A DNA stretch of 64,000 bases from Furfurilactobacillus milii (GTDB lineage: Bacteria > Bacillota > Bacilli > Lactobacillales > Lactobacillaceae): contig NZ_WEZQ01000014.1 of NCBI RefSeq assembly GCF_009864005.1, forward strand, positions 62,001 through 126,000, given 5' to 3'. The notes under the pieces were generated by a model. It saw only the letters and a list, made by a program, of their open reading frames with translations, was not told where the DNA came from and did not search any database. A program made the translations under genes and the position numbers. Shown one piece after another: positions 60,924 to 64,000 of the stretch (position 1 is the stretch's first letter; every line of letters begins with the position of its first letter).

Positions 60924-62000
60924 TTAACTTTTCACACCATAGGCTTTCCCAGTGTACGTGATTTTTCCAAGCGCTCGTCCAAAAATAGTTGCGTATTCGG
61001 TTAGCCGCCGTTCAATCAGTCGTTTGCGCTGTTTATTAATAATCTTGTATGCATCCACGGTGGCATTGAGCTTCTTCGTTGTGAGTTGATATCGCCAAGT
61101 ACCGTACAAATCACCATCAATTAGGATAATCGGCTCAATCTGTCCACCAGTATGCCAAATCTTCTTTTGATGTTTCGTGGTGAGCCACGTTTTGTCTGCA
61201 TAACCAATCAGTAGGGGATCAAACTTGCATAGCATGATGAGCGCAGGCATTTTGGTGGGCACATTATCTGCGGGTCCGTAGTACGTCTTACCGTCGTATT
61301 CAAACGTTGCCAAACTGCTCAGATCCATTTCCGTAAGGTGGAGTGCCGTTTGGGAAAGGCCGGCAAAGTGGGCGTAGTCTTGCAACGTGGCTGGACCGTA
61401 GGCGGTAAAGTAAGCAATTGCATAACGTTGAAGTGTCGGTAATAGCGATTGCTGGGGCGCTGGCGGGCAGGCGGTGAAACTAGTATTGGTGGCGGCAATG
61501 GCAGGCAGGTACAACCGGCCGTGCATTGATTCGTCTAACAAAAGAGCACTCCAAGTGAAGAGGATGGGGGCTTGCTCACCAAACTCAGCGAACAGTTCGT
61601 CACGGGTAAAGTGGGGATGCGCTTGGCCAAACGCGTGAAAGTGGTCGAAAGCTTCTTTCGGATCGATGTTGTTTTCGCGCAGGTGTTTAGTGACCCAGGT
61701 GGCACGGTCACCGAAAATGGTGACGAATTCTTGCCACGAGTGTTGCGTGAAGAGATGCAAAGTTTGCCGATTGCCCCAAGCTTTGACGATTGGTGACGCC
61801 TGCACGGCTGTTTGAAAGTCCTGCGGGGTGATGTTGTCGATTCGATTATATAAATTTAGTAATGCAGCATTACCGTATTGTGCTTGGATACCCAGCAAGT
61901 GATCAACCGTTTGTGCCAGCGTTCTATTGGCAGGGTTAACCAGTAAACTATTTTGGAGACGCAGGTGCCGAATCTCCGTTTGCGTGATGGTGTTTGTCAT
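60924..62000 (-). CDS. Winged-helix DNA-binding protein, AlkZ/YcaQ-like (HTH_42)
   Basis: A 358-residue protein of the HTH_42 family. The motif LLGIQAQYGNAAL near residue 35 contains the QxQ signature used by AlkZ/YcaQ glycosylases to unhook DNA cross-links; the C-terminal half shows GPATLQDYAHFAGLS (winged-helix) and LLIGYADKTW. Family members repair interstrand cross-links or bulky adducts, but many are uncharacterised. Monocistronic; ATG 62000 with AGGAA upstream. Confidence 0.82.
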   Translation of the reverse strand: MTNTITQTEIRHLRLQNSLLVNPANRTLAQTVDHLLGIQAQYGNAALLNLYNRIDNITPQDFQTAVQASPIVKAWGNRQTLHLFTQHSWQEFVTIFGDRATWVTKHLRENNIDPKEAFDHFHAFGQAHPHFTRDELFAEFGEQAPILFTWSALLLDESMHGRLYLPAIAATNTSFTACPPAPQQSLLPTLQRYAIAYFTAYGPATLQDYAHFAGLSQTALHLTEMDLSSLATFEYDGKTYYGPADNVPTKMPALIMLCKFDPLLIGYADKTWLTTKHQKKIWHTGGQIEPIILIDGDLYGTWRYQLTTKKLNATVDAYKIINKQRKRLIERRLTEYATIFGRALGKITYTGKAYGVKS

Positions 62001-62161
62001 ATGAGTTCCTTTACTGATTCGAATTAGTTAGCATTAGTAAAATCTTGAGCTTTGTTCACGTAAATGATGCGACATCTGTATTCTAGACCAGATGTCAATT
62101 TAGCGTGCTAAGTTAATAATTAGTGTATAGTGTATGTAATATTTCAAACGAGGTGGATAAT

Positions 62162-62839
62162 ATGCCCATTCCAAAGAGCCAACCAATCAAACGTGAGACG
62201 GCGACAGACCATGCTTATCAGCAAATTCGCAGCTGGTTGATTGATGGCACGCTAGAACCAGGTGAAAAACTGGCAGAAACCGCGTTGGCCACCGCTATTT
62301 CGATCAGTCGGACACCAGTACGCGAGGCTTTACAACGTTTGGCAACGGATGGTTTCGTCATTATGAATACAGGGCAAGTCACACGGGTGGCGCCACTGTA
62401 TCATGATGACGTAGCAACGTTATACCAGCCAATGGCCGCTATTGAAGGACTAGCTGCTCAGCTAATGGTCAGCAAGATCAGTCCTGCCGAGCGCGATGAA
62501 CTGCAAAAAATCGATTCGCGGTTAACGACGGCGTTGCATAAGCAATATGTTGGAACAGAACTGAGCGTTGACCGAGCTTTTCACGAACAGGTTTTAGCGG
62601 TTGCCGACAATCCCTATTTAACGCAGTTTAGTGATTTCCTATACAGTCACATTTTACGTTTTGAGACATACTTTTTCAGTCACCACGATGTCAGTATTGA
62701 TATCAATGGTCGGCAGCACGAAGCGTTATTAAGCGCAATTGATCATCATAATGCCGAGGCGGCCAAACAGGCGTTGACCAATGATTGGTTGGAAACCATG
62801 ACACAGATTCAACGGGCGCAGGAACAAGATAATAATTAG
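62162..62839 (+). CDS. GntR-family transcriptional regulator (FCD type)
   Basis: A 225-residue protein with a GntR winged helix (AYQQIRSWLIDGTLEPGEKL, then SISRTPVREALQRLATDG) and an all-helical FCD domain with metal-binding His/Asp residues (DRAFHEQVLAVADNPYL; NGRQHEALLSAIDHHN). ATG 62162 follows GAGGTGG by six bases; earlier in-frame ATGs have no ribosome site. The target is unknown: neighbours are a convergent-free winged-helix gene and an unrelated membrane protein. Confidence 0.9.
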   Translation: MPIPKSQPIKRETATDHAYQQIRSWLIDGTLEPGEKLAETALATAISISRTPVREALQRLATDGFVIMNTGQVTRVAPLYHDDVATLYQPMAAIEGLAAQLMVSKISPAERDELQKIDSRLTTALHKQYVGTELSVDRAFHEQVLAVADNPYLTQFSDFLYSHILRFETYFFSHHDVSIDINGRQHEALLSAIDHHNAEAAKQALTNDWLETMTQIQRAQEQDNN

Positions 62840-62905
62840 CCGCCCCGTCGTTTAAGCATGGATTTATTAAGCTCAGTTAATTCAATTTTAAGTGGAGGCG
62901 GTAAC

Positions 62906-63862
62906 GTGACTTTTATTAGAGCAGCAATTACAGGGAAAATTAAAAATAAATGGTTAATTTGTTCAACAGTGTTGGTATATTTTGCTATTACAATTTTTGG
63001 ACTATTTAAATTTTCTGATTTATTGTTAAAAACAAAGTTTTTGTCTTCTGTGGAATGGATCCAAGTATCAGTGCTATTAATCATTTCTTTTTTTGGACTA
63101 CGATATGAATGTCAGTATTCCCCATCCAAGTTAACAGAAAAACAATTGAAGTCGTTTTTCTTTTTAATAAATGGTTTTATGACAGCCATTATTAACAGTG
63201 CATTTGTTTTTTTTACTTTTTTTTCGGTGCTTAATATTGTAAATAGTTTTAAAAAAATATTAATCCTGGACGAATTGCGACCATCAGCGATTATGATCTT
63301 AGGATTTTATATTGTTTGGAAGTTCAGTGACACTTACTTTTTATGGTTTTTAAGTGATACGAGCCTTTTTAAGGGCAAAAAGGTCGGCTATAAAAGAATT
63401 TTTGTATCTCTGACACTAATTTTAACTATTGTTTTAATGGCTATTTTAGGGTTTGCCAATGACAATAAATGGTCATTGTTTATAGCTTTTAGTGCTGTAG
63501 TGATAAGCTTTTCAAGAGAAAATTTTTGGCTATCGGTCAAATCAAGAGTTGACAAAATTCCTTATGACAAAATTGAGTTTGTTGACAGACAGCGAACAAT
63601 GTTTGTTTTCCTGCAGGCCTTGGAAGTCTCTATAACATTTATTATTTGTCTTTCTGAATATATAGTAGACAGTTCGTATTTCTTAAAGTTCAGCGAGTGT
63701 GCATTTGGTAATTCAAAATCTTTTGATGTTTTGTGGCGTGGGTCTGAGGTTACAATAGTTGTTTCTTTTTTGTTTTTTTTATTATTACCTGTTTTTTTTA
63801 TAATTAAAAAAAATGCAAAAAAAATTGCTAGTTTCTTTCAAACTGTTGACAAGTCATTATGA
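62906..63862 (+). CDS. Multi-pass membrane protein, unknown function, AT-rich
   Basis: About 318 residues with seven or eight hydrophobic segments (VYFAITIFGLFKFSDLLL; FFFLINGFMTAIINSAFVFF; LTLILTIVLMAILGF; VVSFLFFLLLPVFFII) and a Lys-rich end. GTG 62906 lies seven bases after GGAGG and is preferred to ATG 62858. No family recognised. Base composition is far more AT-rich than the rest of the window (long T-runs, many AAA/TTT codons), which suggests recent transfer. The last 138 bases of the window after it show no gene. Confidence 0.65.
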   Translation: MTFIRAAITGKIKNKWLICSTVLVYFAITIFGLFKFSDLLLKTKFLSSVEWIQVSVLLIISFFGLRYECQYSPSKLTEKQLKSFFFLINGFMTAIINSAFVFFTFFSVLNIVNSFKKILILDELRPSAIMILGFYIVWKFSDTYFLWFLSDTSLFKGKKVGYKRIFVSLTLILTIVLMAILGFANDNKWSLFIAFSAVVISFSRENFWLSVKSRVDKIPYDKIEFVDRQRTMFVFLQALEVSITFIICLSEYIVDSSYFLKFSECAFGNSKSFDVLWRGSEVTIVVSFLFFLLLPVFFIIKKNAKKIASFFQTVDKSL

Positions 63863-64000
63863 CCTTACAAAAAAGGTCTATGAAAATTGGATTAATAGCA
63901 TCGGGTGATGCATTTAGCGTTTCAGTACGGGACGGTACACTGTTGATACCATGAATTAATAACGCATGCTCCATTGAGTTTTCAGTGAAATTTCCCAAAC

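Overview
The window looks like chromosomal DNA from a lactobacillus (Lactobacillaceae). The gene products resemble lactobacillar families throughout: a citrate lyase operon, a gallate decarboxylase operon very like the LpdC/LpdB/LpdD set of Lactiplantibacillus plantarum, MucBP and LPXTG surface proteins, a NADH oxidase of the Nox type and a TMEM175-like channel. Shine-Dalgarno sites are strong (GGAGG), TTG and GTG starts occur, and many genes end in classic intrinsic terminators. I saw no rRNA, tRNA, CRISPR array or prophage. The species cannot be fixed from sequence reading alone; a plant- or fermentation-associated heterofermenter would fit.

Layout. 1-3.6 kb: FAD oxidoreductase pair, divergent GntR regulator with a palindromic operator, aldo/keto reductase. 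3.7-4.2 kb: a small frameshifted gene and an orphan immunity-like gene. 4.2-9.3 kb: SorC-type regulator (CitI-like) divergent from citCDEF, without citX, citG, oxaloacetate decarboxylase or transporter. 9.5-14.8 kb: three LysR regulators around a FAD/FMN reductase. 14.9-17.4 kb: lpdC-lpdB-lpdD. 17.5-19.6 kb: ABC exporter pair whose permease is cut short by a structured repeat. 19.8-22.1 kb: aldo/keto reductase whose terminator is split by an IS3-family element. 22.2-27.8 kb: MerR-controlled SDR/MDR operon with a 19-bp-spacer promoter, a NAD(P)-binding protein, a DHA2 efflux pump and a DUF1275 protein. 28-31.8 kb: lectin/MucBP surface protein. 32-43.4 kb: amino acid permease, two P-type ATPases, TMEM175-like channel, GlcD-like oxidoreductase, secreted nuclease. 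44-49 kb: TetR, broken PEBP gene, TSUP permease, NADH oxidase, GreA, glycosyltransferase. 49-55.8 kb: a hydroaromatic cluster (LysR, NAD-type quinate/shikimate dehydrogenase, MFS, type I dehydroquinase, ApbE, FMN/FAD reductase with a frameshift). 56-64 kb: Spx-like protein without CxxC, large Ig-repeat LPXTG adhesin, winged-helix protein, GntR regulator, AT-rich membrane protein.

How the genes work together. Several loci look like anaerobic electron or proton sinks for plant substrates: citrate cleavage, decarboxylation of gallate or protocatechuate, and reduction of unsaturated acids by flavoproteins with covalently bound FMN. The only ApbE flavin transferase in the window lies next to the second FMN/FAD reductase and could also serve the first.

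Main discovery. Seven copies of a 155-195 nt, multi-helix structured repeat occur in this window. Six form three inverted pairs. In each pair two convergent copies flank a short hairpin of unrelated sequence that resembles an intrinsic terminator. Helix sequences differ between copies while base pairing is kept, which points to selection on structure, most simply an RNA at gene 3' ends. The second lead is the hydroaromatic reductase cluster.
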